From Ilumatobacteraceae bacterium (GTDB taxonomy: Bacteria; Actinomycetota; Acidimicrobiia; Acidimicrobiales; Ilumatobacteraceae), in assembly GCA_030729045.1 (NCBI GenBank), contig JANQYF010000008.1:1-64000 (forward strand): 64,000 nucleotides of DNA. Direction: 5' to 3'. Positions 18,525-27,743 of this stretch are shown in pieces. The stretch's first letter is position 1. Each line of letters begins with the position of its first letter. The notes under the pieces are model-generated. The model saw nothing but the letters and a program-made list of their open reading frames with translations, was not told the origin of the DNA and searched no databases. The position numbers were made by a program, and so were the translations under genes.

Positions 18525-19328
18525 GTGCCCAACGAGTCCAATGTTTCGCCGGTTCTACAAACGAGCAAAGTCAGCATCGTCAGGGAAGGTCGCCACATCC
18601 TTGATTCGGTATCTATTGCCGTGTCGCCTACCGACAGGTGGGTAATTCTTGGGCCTAATGGCTGCGGTAAAACCACACTGCTTCGTGTTCTGTCGTTGTA
18701 TCTCCATCCATCGTCCGGAAACATCTTCGTACAGGGCCGTGCGTTGGGAACATTCGACATTCGCCCGGTTCGACCTCGTATTGCATACATGTCAGCCTCG
18801 CTTGCGTCGGAGATTCGACCAGTCCTCACTGCCACTCAAGTCGTCATGTCTGCAAAGAACGGCGCACTAGAGACCTGGTGGCATTCATACTCCGAACAAG
18901 ACACCCAACGTGCTGTGGAGTGTCTCGACCGACTCGGTGTTGCATGGTGCGCAGATCGAGAACTCGGTGCTTTGTCATCTGGCGAGCAGCAGCGCGTTCT
19001 TCTTGCGCGCGCATTGATGACAGACCCGATCGCCCTATTGCTCGACGAGCCCACTGCTCGACTTGACCTTGGTGGGCGTGAAAATCTCATCAGACTGCTT
19101 CAGACCTTTGCAACAGATAATCCGCAACTGCCCTCTGTAGTAGTAACTCATCATGTTGACGAGATTCCCATCAGCACCACGCACTGTGCGCTGATGAGAG
19201 ACGGAAAAATCATTTCATCTGGCCCGTTACACGAAACATTGACTTCAGATTCTTTGTCTGAATGCTTTGGAACCTCACTGCTGCTCGAACAACGAGCAAA
19301 TGGCCGGTTAACTGCTTACGCGCCCTGA
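18525..19328 (+). CDS. ABC transporter ATP-binding protein, ModF/COG1119-like
   Basis: Stand-alone ATPase of 267 residues with Walker A GPNGCGKTTLLR, Q-loop region, signature LSSGEQQR, Walker B ALLLDEPTARLD and H-loop VVTHHVDEI. The order and the stretch around the signature resemble COG1119 ATPases. No permease or binding protein gene is adjacent, so the transported solute, or even a transport role, is unknown. The GTG at 18525 is preferred because TACCGT lies 6 nt upstream (18513-18518); an ATG at 18489 would overlap the divergent kinase start codon. The 3' end overlaps the SRPBCC gene by 13 nt. Confidence 0.9.
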   Translation: MPNESNVSPVLQTSKVSIVREGRHILDSVSIAVSPTDRWVILGPNGCGKTTLLRVLSLYLHPSSGNIFVQGRALGTFDIRPVRPRIAYMSASLASEIRPVLTATQVVMSAKNGALETWWHSYSEQDTQRAVECLDRLGVAWCADRELGALSSGEQQRVLLARALMTDPIALLLDEPTARLDLGGRENLIRLLQTFATDNPQLPSVVVTHHVDEIPISTTHCALMRDGKIISSGPLHETLTSDSLSECFGTSLLLEQRANGRLTAYAP

Positions 19329-19741
19329 ACGACGCGAACTAATCCGGTCTTTCCTGCATCAACTTGAGCGGCAAGAACCCTGTCGAGAATGCCGGCGGTC
19401 CACAAATTCCCGCCATATGAAAGGTCAACCGTTACAACACAGCCAGCTTCAGCAGCCTGCAGTGCAACGGACATTTTCCACGGTGAATGTCGCCGTCCAT
19501 CAATCTCATCACGCTCAAAAACAATCTGTTGTGGCGTGTTCACGGTTCGTTTCATACGCAATCGCTTTGACCGAGCAAACACTCCAACCTTTGCGCGAAG
19601 TTCAACATTCCACACTCCGTCACCTGCGGGCTCGACGTCATGCACCATTGGCATCCACTCGACGTAACGAGCAAGGTCTGCAACGTGCGGGTGCACTACG
19701 GCTGGCTCGACAGACACGATGACATCAGACGAATACTGCAT
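19316..19741 (-). CDS. SRPBCC-fold (polyketide cyclase/dehydrase-like) protein
   Basis: 141-residue START-like single-domain protein with the typical opening (SSDVIVSVEPAVVHPHVADLARYVEW), alternating strands and a long C-terminal helix (AGILDRVLAAQVDAGKTGLV). Members bind hydrophobic ligands; the ligand here is unknown. It follows DUF3499 after 5 nt on the same strand, so the two are probably co-transcribed. Confidence 0.82.
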   Translation of the reverse strand: MQYSSDVIVSVEPAVVHPHVADLARYVEWMPMVHDVEPAGDGVWNVELRAKVGVFARSKRLRMKRTVNTPQQIVFERDEIDGRRHSPWKMSVALQAAEAGCVVTVDLSYGGNLWTAGILDRVLAAQVDAGKTGLVRVVQGA

Positions 19742-19746
19742 AAGAT

Positions 19747-20190
19747 TTATTCTTCATCTTTGGCCTGTTGACCAAATGCTCGGCCCAACAATCGACCGAA
19801 TGTCGGTTGTTCATCATCTGGTTGAACAGATTTCGCCAGTCTCGGCGACCATGGAATTGCCTGGGTTTCGTCAGGGTCTGGATTTCCTTCGAAGAGTGAA
19901 GGGCGCTCGCGTTCTGTTTTCTTCGGAGAAACACGTTTTGTACGCGTAACCGGAGGTGGTTGCGGATCATCGTTTACTCGAAACAATTTAGGAACAGCAT
20001 CACGCCGATCATCAATAGTCCAGCCTCGCGGCACACTGAGCGCATTTGCATGACGGCGACACAGACGACCCGCCAATTCACGTTCCGGAACAGCACGGTT
20101 ATCTACCCACACCAAAAGTTGTGCTTTGTCTATGCCATATGAGACTTCAGCGAGACCCGCACATCCAGGTCTTTCACATAACTTTCGCAC
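19747..20190 (-). CDS. DUF3499-like actinobacterial protein
   Basis: 147 residues. The first 65 contain CERPGCAGLAEVSYGIDKAQLLVWVD and LCRRHANALSVPRGWTIDD: two Cys near the N-terminus and a C-x2-H pair, a likely zinc site shared with the actinobacterial DUF3499 family. The remaining ~80 residues are low-complexity, Pro/Lys/Glu-rich and probably disordered, ending in FGRLLGRAFGQ. The start is GTG at 20190 with TATCGT 7 nt upstream (20198-20203), so probably leaderless. Function unknown. Confidence 0.82.
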   Translation of the reverse strand: MRKLCERPGCAGLAEVSYGIDKAQLLVWVDNRAVPERELAGRLCRRHANALSVPRGWTIDDRRDAVPKLFRVNDDPQPPPVTRTKRVSPKKTERERPSLFEGNPDPDETQAIPWSPRLAKSVQPDDEQPTFGRLLGRAFGQQAKDEE

Positions 20191-20263
20191 TAGCCCAACG
20201 ATAGTTCCTAATGTCCTGCAGCTTGACCATTGCCTAGGGAACCATCAGTACGGTTTTCTGTAG

Positions 20264-20875
20264 TTATCCAGGAACGCCGGGCAATTGAACACCTGGCACT
20301 GGCCGAGCGGGCAAGACACAAACAACGCCCATGCCTTGACGATCGTTGAACTGACCCATGTCCAGAGGACATGTACGGTCAATTGCAATCAACTGCTCCA
20401 CAACTGCATCGTGGGGCTGTGCGCAATCGACCTCCACTGCGGAAAGCGAAGAATCGATGTTGACACATGACCCAGAGGACAACAATTGATCAACAGGACG
20501 AGGGACACTTGGTGTTGTCATTGCATGCGCGACCAACACCAAGGCTGCACCAATGGCACAAGCAATGATCATTCCCCGCCACGGGAATTTAGCGGGCGAA
20601 TACGTAATGAAGGTCTCGGCATTCCTGGTGCCGCTACTGACAGATGTATAACTCGTGGTCAGAACGGAGGAGTCATAGGCACGACGCAATTGAGGACTCG
20701 ACAAAGTTTTCCACGCCAAGTTGATCTCAGTTATTTGCTGTGATTTATCAGTTGAGTTCACATTGACATCAGGGTGAACAGCGCGCATTCGTACCCGATA
20801 CGCGCGACGAATTTCGTCGGTACTTGCTTCTGCAGACACACCGAGAACTTGGTAGTGCGTTCGTTTAGTACCCAT
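20264..20875 (-). CDS. Membrane-anchored J-domain protein with extracytoplasmic Cys domain
   Basis: 203 residues in three parts. Residues 7-72 are a J-domain with the invariant HPD at 34-36 (RAVHPDVN). A single transmembrane helix spans about 102-120. The C-terminal ~80 residues are likely extracytoplasmic and have four Cys and the pattern GSCVN...VEVDCAQPHDAVVEQ, resembling the actinobacterial septum-formation domain. The J-domain would face the cytosol and could recruit DnaK to the membrane; this is inference. ATG 20875 overlaps the preceding dehydrogenase stop by 11 nt; ATG 20884 is an alternative. Confidence 0.82.
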   Translation of the reverse strand: MGTKRTHYQVLGVSAEASTDEIRRAYRVRMRAVHPDVNVNSTDKSQQITEINLAWKTLSSPQLRRAYDSSVLTTSYTSVSSGTRNAETFITYSPAKFPWRGMIIACAIGAALVLVAHAMTTPSVPRPVDQLLSSGSCVNIDSSLSAVEVDCAQPHDAVVEQLIAIDRTCPLDMGQFNDRQGMGVVCVLPARPVPGVQLPGVPG

Positions 20876-21788
20876 GACGAACATCAACGAGACCAATCAG
20901 GGCCTCATCGTTTATGAAACGTTTGACGTTCTCTGTTATGCGAGCAGACAATAACGGCACAGCCATCTCCGGAGTATTTCCCACATGTGGCGTAATGATG
21001 CAATTAGGAAGAGTCCATAACGGATGATTCTCTGGCAGAGGTTCAGGATCTGTTACGTCGAGAGCTGCTCCCCCGATGATGTTGTTCTGTAACGCCCACA
21101 CCAAGTCATCTGTGACGATATGCCCGCCACGCGCAACATTGATTATCCACGCGTGTGGTTCCATTACTTCAAGTTCGGATTTGCCAATCAAACCGATCGT
21201 CTCTCGCGTCAGGGAAAGGGCTAAGAAGACAATGTCAGCTCCTGCCAGTGCATCAACAAGATTCTCTTGCCCAACAACCGTGTCAGCACCATCGATATGT
21301 TCCACGGTTCTGCGTACAACAGTGATGTCACAATTAAATGGCGCCAGCAACCGAATGAGAGATTCAGTGATTCCTCCCCCGCCAACGATGGTGACTGAGG
21401 CGCCCAACAAGTTGCGACCAGCAGGTCCAGTCCATTGCGTGGCTCGTGAATAACCCGATATGTGCCTCATGCCAGCAAGAGCCAACGCCAGAGCATGTTC
21501 TGCTACTGGCTCTGCATAGACACCTTTACCGCATGTCCAAATGCGATTGTCGTCGAGAATCGGAACAAAGTTTTCGATTCCTGCAAAGGGAACTTGTACC
21601 CATTCAAGATGAGCATTCGCGTCGAGAACTTCACGTAAGCCAGATGCATTTCGAGCCGCTGTCCACACAATTGCTGAGGCATCGGCTGGTTCGACAATGT
21701 GACCACCGCCAGCAATTACTGCGTGTCGCACCCACTCCGGAGAGTTGGCCGGCTGAACGGCTATTGCGCGACTACTCGGAGGTTCCAT
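20865..21788 (-). CDS. D-isomer-specific 2-hydroxyacid dehydrogenase
   Basis: NAD(P)-dependent oxidoreductase of 307 residues. The split catalytic domain flanks a Rossmann domain with SVTIVGGGGITESLIRLL (the second glycine-loop position is atypical but still glycine-rich), the catalytic Arg in INVARGGHI, the Glu in DVTDPEPLPENHPLW and the His in CIITPHVGNTPEM. Substrate (glyoxylate, phosphoglycerate or other) cannot be read from sequence; it is too short and lacks the ACT domain of SerA. It precedes the J-domain gene with an 11-nt overlap and follows the polyamine permease gene by 17 nt, all on the minus strand. Confidence 0.93.
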   Translation of the reverse strand: MEPPSSRAIAVQPANSPEWVRHAVIAGGGHIVEPADASAIVWTAARNASGLREVLDANAHLEWVQVPFAGIENFVPILDDNRIWTCGKGVYAEPVAEHALALALAGMRHISGYSRATQWTGPAGRNLLGASVTIVGGGGITESLIRLLAPFNCDITVVRRTVEHIDGADTVVGQENLVDALAGADIVFLALSLTRETIGLIGKSELEVMEPHAWIINVARGGHIVTDDLVWALQNNIIGGAALDVTDPEPLPENHPLWTLPNCIITPHVGNTPEMAVPLLSARITENVKRFINDEALIGLVDVRHGY

Positions 21789-21805
21789 ACACGAATAACG
21801 CTACG

Positions 21806-23836
21806 TCAACTACCAACAATGGTGGCAGCGATCTCACTTGAAGAACTGCCAGACCTGCGAAGAACAACTGTGACGAACCACAGCGCGCCAAGAGTGACGC
21901 AGAACAGAATTACTGCCCCTACTCCCCAGAACGGCTTGACGGTGCTACGAGTTGCGCCCAGCAGAGCCACGGGGAATGTTGTGGAACCAGCCTCACTAAT
22001 CAATGTTGAGATAACAGCGTTATCAAGACACAAGGTGAATGACAAGAGACCACCAGCAATGAGAGCCGAAGAAATAAGCGGCAGGGTGATTTGTCTGAAT
22101 GCACGAGCAGGAGTCGCTCCAAGATCAGCTGCAGCTTCTTCTAGTGATTCGTCGAGACCAGCTAGTCGAGCACGAACAATCAGCGTCACAACTGCACTGG
22201 CATACAGAGACTGACCGACCCACAGTTTGTTCATGCCCCCATTAAAGGGTCCCCAACCGTTCTTAAATGGATATCCGATGATGGGGAAATCTGCAACGCG
22301 CGGGAACCAAGTGGCAAGCGCAATTGCATCCATGATTTCAGGAGTCACAAGAATAAGAAACACCGTGGCCATAAACACTTTGGTCCACACGCCAGGTCGG
22401 CGAGCAAGTGCGATGCCTGCAAAGCCACCAAGAATTACAGCCAAAATAGTTGCACCGAATGCTGCGATAAATGAGTTGCGAATAGCGTCACCAATGCTGG
22501 CAAAGCCAAAAACAGTTTCATACCAGTCTGTAGAAATTCCATTGATCAAAAATGCCAGAACGAAGGCGGCTGGCCCCGACCAATTAAGCAATCGGCGAGA
22601 GATTTTTGTGGCGCGCATCAGTACGTTACGAACGACGACAGACACAACGAACAAAGCTGCAAAACGAATCAATACCGCCCACGCAACTGCACCATCAAAT
22701 AGTTCAGCCCACCACTTCACGCCTGGTGTACCGGACCATATGGTGAAAGAACTTCCACCGTTGAATGAGTGAAGTACGACAAGCACGATGGGTATAAACA
22801 AAAAGATCAAGACAAGGACAGTCCAGACAGTCAATGCAATTGGCAACACGTCAAAATTGAATAGCACTCCCTTCCCTTCGCGTGTACGAGCTACAGAACG
22901 TTCATGAAGTGAATGTTTGATTCGTGTTGAAATAGGAGTCGGATGTTGCAGAACCCAAGTGATGGCCCAAACAATTGCCGCACCAACAATCATTGACAAC
23001 AGAACTGCACCAATCATGAGAATTGCCATTGCAGATCCGAGTGGCCAGTTTTGAGCACCACTGAATTGAGACGCAATCATTGAGCCAATCATGTTTCCTT
23101 TTGCTCCACCAAGAACCGTGGCCGTGACGTAATCGCCACACATTGGAATGAACGTCAGTAAAACACCAGCAATGATTCCGGGACCAGCCAACGGCAACGT
23201 AACGCCGAAGAAAGTAGCCACACGACCAGCGCCCAAGTCTTTACTTGCTTCTCGCATACGAACATCAATTCGATCAAGAGCAACAAACAACGGCAAGATC
23301 ATGAAACCGAGATAGTTGTAAATGATCGCAACTTGCACCGCTAAAGGTGTTTCAAGAATTTGAATTCCTTGCGTACCAATCCAGCCCATGTCAACCAGCC
23401 ACTTCGAAAAGAATCCATTCGGAGCAAGCGGGATACGCCATGCGACGGTGCGAATTAGGAAACTAGTGAAACTGGGAACAACCACCAATGCCAAGATGAT
23501 TGCTTTCCATTTCTCCGGCACCTTAAATGCAGCAAAGTAAGCGACAGGCAAACCAATTATCAGACACCCAATTGTTGCGATGGTTGATATTCGCAACGTT
23601 GACCTAAAAACCTTGAAGAAGGTTTCATCGAAAACATTGGAATAGTTGGCACCAGACAAATTGCCGTAATCAACGGGAATTAACTTTGACCCGTCTTTTG
23701 CAGCAAAGCTATAAACAACAATGAAGGCTATGGGTACAGCAAAAAACAGCAGGTACCAGATGATCGACGGTAAGGCGAGTGCGAACTTTGGGGCCCGCAG
23801 CCGTTTGCGATAAGTAGTTGCGACCGGTGCGGTCAC
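21806..23836 (-). CDS. potBC: Fused spermidine/putrescine ABC permease (PotB-PotC in one chain)
   Basis: 676-residue polytopic protein with two complete permease modules. The first (about 1-295) has the ATPase-contact EAA loop at about 196-216 (EASKDLGAGRVATFFGVTLPL); the second (about 330-660) has EEAAADLGATPARAFRQITLPL at about 565-585. A hydrophilic linker of about 30 residues at 300-330 joins them. Each module has about six membrane helices, so the chain replaces the usual PotB/PotC heterodimer. GTG 23836 is 5 nt after the potD stop with an AGGGG-type ribosome-binding site. Polyamine specificity is inferred from family resemblance and the potA/potD neighbours. Confidence 0.93.
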   Translation of the reverse strand: MTAPVATTYRKRLRAPKFALALPSIIWYLLFFAVPIAFIVVYSFAAKDGSKLIPVDYGNLSGANYSNVFDETFFKVFRSTLRISTIATIGCLIIGLPVAYFAAFKVPEKWKAIILALVVVPSFTSFLIRTVAWRIPLAPNGFFSKWLVDMGWIGTQGIQILETPLAVQVAIIYNYLGFMILPLFVALDRIDVRMREASKDLGAGRVATFFGVTLPLAGPGIIAGVLLTFIPMCGDYVTATVLGGAKGNMIGSMIASQFSGAQNWPLGSAMAILMIGAVLLSMIVGAAIVWAITWVLQHPTPISTRIKHSLHERSVARTREGKGVLFNFDVLPIALTVWTVLVLIFLFIPIVLVVLHSFNGGSSFTIWSGTPGVKWWAELFDGAVAWAVLIRFAALFVVSVVVRNVLMRATKISRRLLNWSGPAAFVLAFLINGISTDWYETVFGFASIGDAIRNSFIAAFGATILAVILGGFAGIALARRPGVWTKVFMATVFLILVTPEIMDAIALATWFPRVADFPIIGYPFKNGWGPFNGGMNKLWVGQSLYASAVVTLIVRARLAGLDESLEEAAADLGATPARAFRQITLPLISSALIAGGLLSFTLCLDNAVISTLISEAGSTTFPVALLGATRSTVKPFWGVGAVILFCVTLGALWFVTVVLRRSGSSSSEIAATIVGS

Positions 23837-23841
23837 CCCTA

Positions 23842-25077
23842 TCAGGCTCCAGCCTTGGCTTTAGCTTTGTTCAAGATGTCTACCAAGCGGTCGATTGAAG
23901 AGTTCAAGACTTGCGTGCGCATGGTCTCTACTTCTTCAGGCTTGAAGAAAATCATGTCGCCCTTCACAAGATCTGGAGCCAATTCACTAATGAGTTGTTC
24001 CATTTCCTTCATGCCGGTGTGATAACCGTGATACTCGAGATCCTGAATGGAGTTCTCAGGAATCAGAATCCAGTTGATCCACGCATGTGCAGCTTCTGTG
24101 TTTGGAGAACCGGCTGCGATGCAGAAAGTGTCCATGAATAGCTCGGTGTCGGGGGCTCCGAGAACCCAGCGCCAATTTTCTGGAGTGCCACCAGCGTCTT
24201 TGATGCGGAAGTAGGCCTGACGCGCATCGCCATTCCAAGCCATAGCCAAGGTGTACGCACCTTCTGCAAGTTTTGTACTTGGGTAGCTGTCGAATGCCTT
24301 CACGTGCTGAGCAAATTCATCTACGAGGAACTTTTCTGCAGCATCAAGTGACGCCTTATCTTCAGTGTTCCAGTCGATTCCATTTGCCCAGAAATACGGA
24401 CCTGCGTAGTTCGGTGCAGCATCGATTACTGCGCACTGTCCACTTGCTTCACCCATGCACGCATCAAGGAAGTCTTGCCACGTGTTGAGTTCCTTTTTGA
24501 TCTTGGTGGTGTCGTAGAAGAAACCAGTTGTACCCCAGTTCTTGCACACTGAATACTCGTTGTCTTTGTCCCACGCTTGTCCGAGGAATACAGGATCAAC
24601 GTTCACCATGTTCGGAAGAAGCGACTTGTCGAACTTCTGAATGAGTCCCTTCTGCACCATCTGCACGATGTACGGGCCGGTCGGAACAACAATGTCGAAG
24701 CCGCTGCTTGAGCCGCCACCTGCTGCCAACTTGGTGATGAGGTCTTCGTTGCTACCGAAGTAGTCAACCTTCATCTTTACGCCAAGACTTGATTCGGCAA
24801 GCGCTCCAACCAATTCTGGGTCGTCGTAGTCTCCCCATGTGTACATGGCAAGAGTTCCGGATGACTTGTTGATGACACGGCTCCAGTCGCCTGTTGCTTG
24901 TCCTGCTCCATCAACTGCTGCTGCAGCAGTGGTGTCGGGTGAATCAGAATCTGATCCGCCACATGCCATCAACACAACTGCCATACCAGCAGTTGCGGTT
25001 CCCGCTTTGATAAACGCGCGACGATTTAACTTCTCGCGAAAGCTATCTGGGGCAAGAATTCGTAGTTCCTGTGTCAT
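23842..25077 (-). CDS. potD: Polyamine ABC transporter substrate-binding lipoprotein
   Basis: Extracytoplasmic binding protein of 411 residues. The N-terminus has a twin-arginine type signal (LNRRAFIKAG, Arg19-Arg20) followed by a hydrophobic stretch and lipobox LMAC with lipidated Cys39, then a Ser/Thr/Ala linker. The mature part begins like PotD/PotF (TLAMYTWGDYDDPELV) and keeps the two-lobe architecture with many Trp/Tyr/Asp residues suited to binding diamines. A good ribosome-binding site AAGGAG lies 8 nt before the ATG. Putrescine versus spermidine cannot be decided. Tat export of a lipoprotein is known in actinobacteria. Confidence 0.93.
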   Translation of the reverse strand: MTQELRILAPDSFREKLNRRAFIKAGTATAGMAVVLMACGGSDSDSPDTTAAAAVDGAGQATGDWSRVINKSSGTLAMYTWGDYDDPELVGALAESSLGVKMKVDYFGSNEDLITKLAAGGGSSSGFDIVVPTGPYIVQMVQKGLIQKFDKSLLPNMVNVDPVFLGQAWDKDNEYSVCKNWGTTGFFYDTTKIKKELNTWQDFLDACMGEASGQCAVIDAAPNYAGPYFWANGIDWNTEDKASLDAAEKFLVDEFAQHVKAFDSYPSTKLAEGAYTLAMAWNGDARQAYFRIKDAGGTPENWRWVLGAPDTELFMDTFCIAAGSPNTEAAHAWINWILIPENSIQDLEYHGYHTGMKEMEQLISELAPDLVKGDMIFFKPEEVETMRTQVLNSSIDRLVDILNKAKAKAGA

Positions 25078-25157
25078 GTGATTTCTCCTTGTTGTTTAGT
25101 GGTTAGAGATTCGTTACAAGGGACAACCTAGTCCGTAGACAGGCGTTCCCTAGCGGT

Positions 25158-26330
25158 CTAGTGGTTGTTCGGCTCTGCCATTACTACCCCGGCTTGGCGG
25201 GCCGAGAACAGATACACCTCTTCAGGCGCCCACGAGCACCAGACAGAGTCGCCCAAAGCGGGGCGGTTGGTGCTGGTACGCGGTGACATGACAATGAGGT
25301 CGCGGTCTCCTGCGGTAACTACATATTGCAGCACGTCACCAAAATGAGAAATTCCAGACACCGTGGCTTGAACCACGTTGTGGGCCTGTTGCGGGCGTTC
25401 CGACGTGAGCACCATGCACTCTGGGCGAACTGCCGACAATGTGTCTTCACCGTTCGGAACATCTTCCTCGGGGCGCGACGCAATAAAGACTGTGCCGTCA
25501 TCGGCAATGGCACCATCTTCGGTGGCAACGCCGGTCCAGAAATTATTTCGGCCAATGAACCCGGCAACGAAAGCTGACGACGGGTGCTCGTAGACCGTCT
25601 CAGGGTCACCCAGTTGCTCAATGTGGCCGTCGAGCATGATTGCGATTCGGTCTGACATAGACATTGCTTCTTCTTGGTCGTGAGTCACGAATACAAATGT
25701 GATTCCGAGACGACTCTGAAGGAGCTTTAGCTCGATCTGCATCTCTTCACGCAGTTTGCGATCAAGAGCACCAAGCGGCTCGTCGAGAAGCAGAACACTA
25801 GGGCGATTCACCAGTGCGCGAGCAACCGCGACACGCTGTTGCTGACCACCAGACATTTGGCGCGGATGACGTTCGGCAAGTTTCGACATCTGAACCATGT
25901 CAAGAGCTTCTGCGACACGAACAGCAACTTCACTCTTAGGTGTACCTGACTGCTTGAGGCCGTACGCCACATTTTCGGCAACAGTCATATGTGGAAACAA
26001 TGCGTAGTGCTGGAAGACAGTGTTTACTTCACGCTTGTATGGCGGAATGTGTTGCACTTCTAATCCGTTGATGCGGATATGACCAGAGTTTGGCTGCTCG
26101 AAGCCTGCGAGCATGCGAAGGGTTGTGGTTTTGCCACAACCACTAGGACCTAATAGCGACAAAAATTCGCCGGGATGAACTGAAAGGTTCATGGAGTCAA
26201 CTGCCACCATGTCGCCGTATTTCTTCGTCACATTGACGAGTTCAACTGACCCGCGCTTATCTGCCACTGGACCACCACCTTTGCTGTCGCTCAAATCATA
26301 GGCATCTTCCGGCAGTGTTGAAGGAATCAC
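25158..26330 (-). CDS. potA: Polyamine ABC transporter ATPase
   Basis: 390 residues: ABC domain with Walker A GPSGCGKTTTLR, Q-loop FQHYALFPHMTV, signature MSGGQQQRVAVARAL, Walker B VLLLDEPLGALD and H-loop VTHDQEEAM, followed by a C-terminal TOBE domain, as in PotA/CUT1-type ATPases. The first ~30 residues before VELVNVTKKYG are unusual and variable. The start is GTG at 26330, about 24 bp from the divergent aminotransferase start; a GTG inside the N-terminal extension (VADKRGSVELV) is a possible alternative. It heads the potA-potD-potBC operon, with 80 nt before potD. Confidence 0.93.
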   Translation of the reverse strand: MIPSTLPEDAYDLSDSKGGGPVADKRGSVELVNVTKKYGDMVAVDSMNLSVHPGEFLSLLGPSGCGKTTTLRMLAGFEQPNSGHIRINGLEVQHIPPYKREVNTVFQHYALFPHMTVAENVAYGLKQSGTPKSEVAVRVAEALDMVQMSKLAERHPRQMSGGQQQRVAVARALVNRPSVLLLDEPLGALDRKLREEMQIELKLLQSRLGITFVFVTHDQEEAMSMSDRIAIMLDGHIEQLGDPETVYEHPSSAFVAGFIGRNNFWTGVATEDGAIADDGTVFIASRPEEDVPNGEDTLSAVRPECMVLTSERPQQAHNVVQATVSGISHFGDVLQYVVTAGDRDLIVMSPRTSTNRPALGDSVWCSWAPEEVYLFSARQAGVVMAEPNNH

Positions 26331-26354
26331 GCGATTGACATCTAGTGTTCATCT

Positions 26355-27737
26355 GTGGACCCCTCCGACTTCGAAGAAATTGAGCACCTCGCTCAGCGCC
26401 ACCTCTGGGGCCACTTCACTCGCCTCGCAGGTGTTCAACGAGACGGATTGCCCATTATTGACAGAGGCGAAGGCGCCTATGTCTACGACGCACACGGTCG
26501 CAAGTACCTCGATGGGCTCAGCGGCCTCTTCACTGTCAACATCGGACATGGTCGTAAAGAACTTGCTGAAGCTGCTCGTGCTCAGACCGAGAAACTGGCA
26601 TATTTCCCCATCTGGAACTACGCAACGGAACCGGCAGCGCGACTGGCAGGCAAACTTGCTGATCTCGCGCCAGGCAATCTCAATCGGGTCTTCTTTACTA
26701 CTAGCGGTGGTGAAGCAGTCGAAGCAGCATGGAAACTGGCTATTCAATACTTTGCAGCCATCGGTCAACCACAGCGACGCAAAGTCATTAGTCGTGATTA
26801 CTCCTACCACGGCACATCATTTGGCGCTCTGTCAATCACTGGCATTCCCGCCATACGTGAACCATTCGAACCGCTTCTTCCGAATGCTCTCAAGATTCGT
26901 AATACGAACCACTATCGATGCGGTACATGTTCGCAACTTGATGCGTGCACACTCGACTGTGCTGACGATTTAGAACGTCGAATACTTGAAGAAGGCCCTG
27001 ACACCATCGCAATGGTGATTATGGAACCAGTACAGAACACTGGTGGCGCATTGGTACCGCCAGACGGTTACTGGAAACGCGTACGCGAGACGTGCAGCAA
27101 ATATGGAATTCTGCTTGTGTCAGATGAAGTGATTTGTGCATTCGGACGACTCGGCCACATGTTTGGTTCAGACAGATTTGGTTATCAACCAGACATGATC
27201 ACGTTTGCCAAGGGCGCCACAAGTGGGTACTCCCCTCTTGGCGGAGTTTTAGTCAGCGACAGCATCGCTGCGCCGTTCCTTGAAGAAGGCGACAGAGTCT
27301 TCTTAGACGGACATACATTCGGTGGCCACCCCGTTAGTTGTGCTGTGGCACTCGCCAACATCGAAATTCTCGAGCGCGAAGATATCTGCGGCAACGTTTT
27401 GCGAAACGAACCATTATTCGACGATGTGATGGCGTCTCTTAGCGAATTACCAATTGTTGGCGACGTGCGTGGCTGTGGCTACTTCCGTGTTGCGGAATTG
27501 GTGCGTGACTCAGAAACCGGCGAGACATTCACCGACGAGGAAAGCGAATGGCTTTTGCGCAAAGTCGTGTCACCCATGATCTATGACGCCGGGCTGATTT
27601 GTCGCGCAGACGACCGCGCAGACCCGGTGATAGTGCTGTCACCAACACTTATATGTGGCGAACAGGAACTTGAGTTCATTCGGTCAACGCTGACCACAGT
27701 GTTCACTGAAGCCTGGCGTCAATACCAAAATCGGTAA
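26355..27737 (+). CDS. Class III aminotransferase, probable putrescine/amine:pyruvate transaminase
   Basis: 460-residue PLP enzyme of the omega-aminotransferase group. Motifs: LDGLSGLFTVNIGHG, FFTTSGGEAVEAAWKLA, DYSYHGTSFGALSITG, the PLP-ring Asp in LLVSDEVICAFGRLG, the PLP lysine in ITFAKGATSGYSPLGG, and HTFGGHPVSCAVAL. Residues resemble SpuC-type putrescine-pyruvate and beta-alanine-pyruvate enzymes. Position next to potA and opposite an aminobutyraldehyde-type dehydrogenase supports polyamine catabolism, but other amines remain possible. The start is GTG 26355 with TAGTGT 6 nt upstream (26343-26348). Confidence 0.9.
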   Translation: MDPSDFEEIEHLAQRHLWGHFTRLAGVQRDGLPIIDRGEGAYVYDAHGRKYLDGLSGLFTVNIGHGRKELAEAARAQTEKLAYFPIWNYATEPAARLAGKLADLAPGNLNRVFFTTSGGEAVEAAWKLAIQYFAAIGQPQRRKVISRDYSYHGTSFGALSITGIPAIREPFEPLLPNALKIRNTNHYRCGTCSQLDACTLDCADDLERRILEEGPDTIAMVIMEPVQNTGGALVPPDGYWKRVRETCSKYGILLVSDEVICAFGRLGHMFGSDRFGYQPDMITFAKGATSGYSPLGGVLVSDSIAAPFLEEGDRVFLDGHTFGGHPVSCAVALANIEILEREDICGNVLRNEPLFDDVMASLSELPIVGDVRGCGYFRVAELVRDSETGETFTDEESEWLLRKVVSPMIYDAGLICRADDRADPVIVLSPTLICGEQELEFIRSTLTTVFTEAWRQYQNR

Positions 27738-27743
27738 AACGAT

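Noticed and set aside
18491-18835. N-terminal extension of the kinase frame
   Set aside because: It runs antisense through the ABC ATPase gene, has no similarity to the family and would add over 100 residues.
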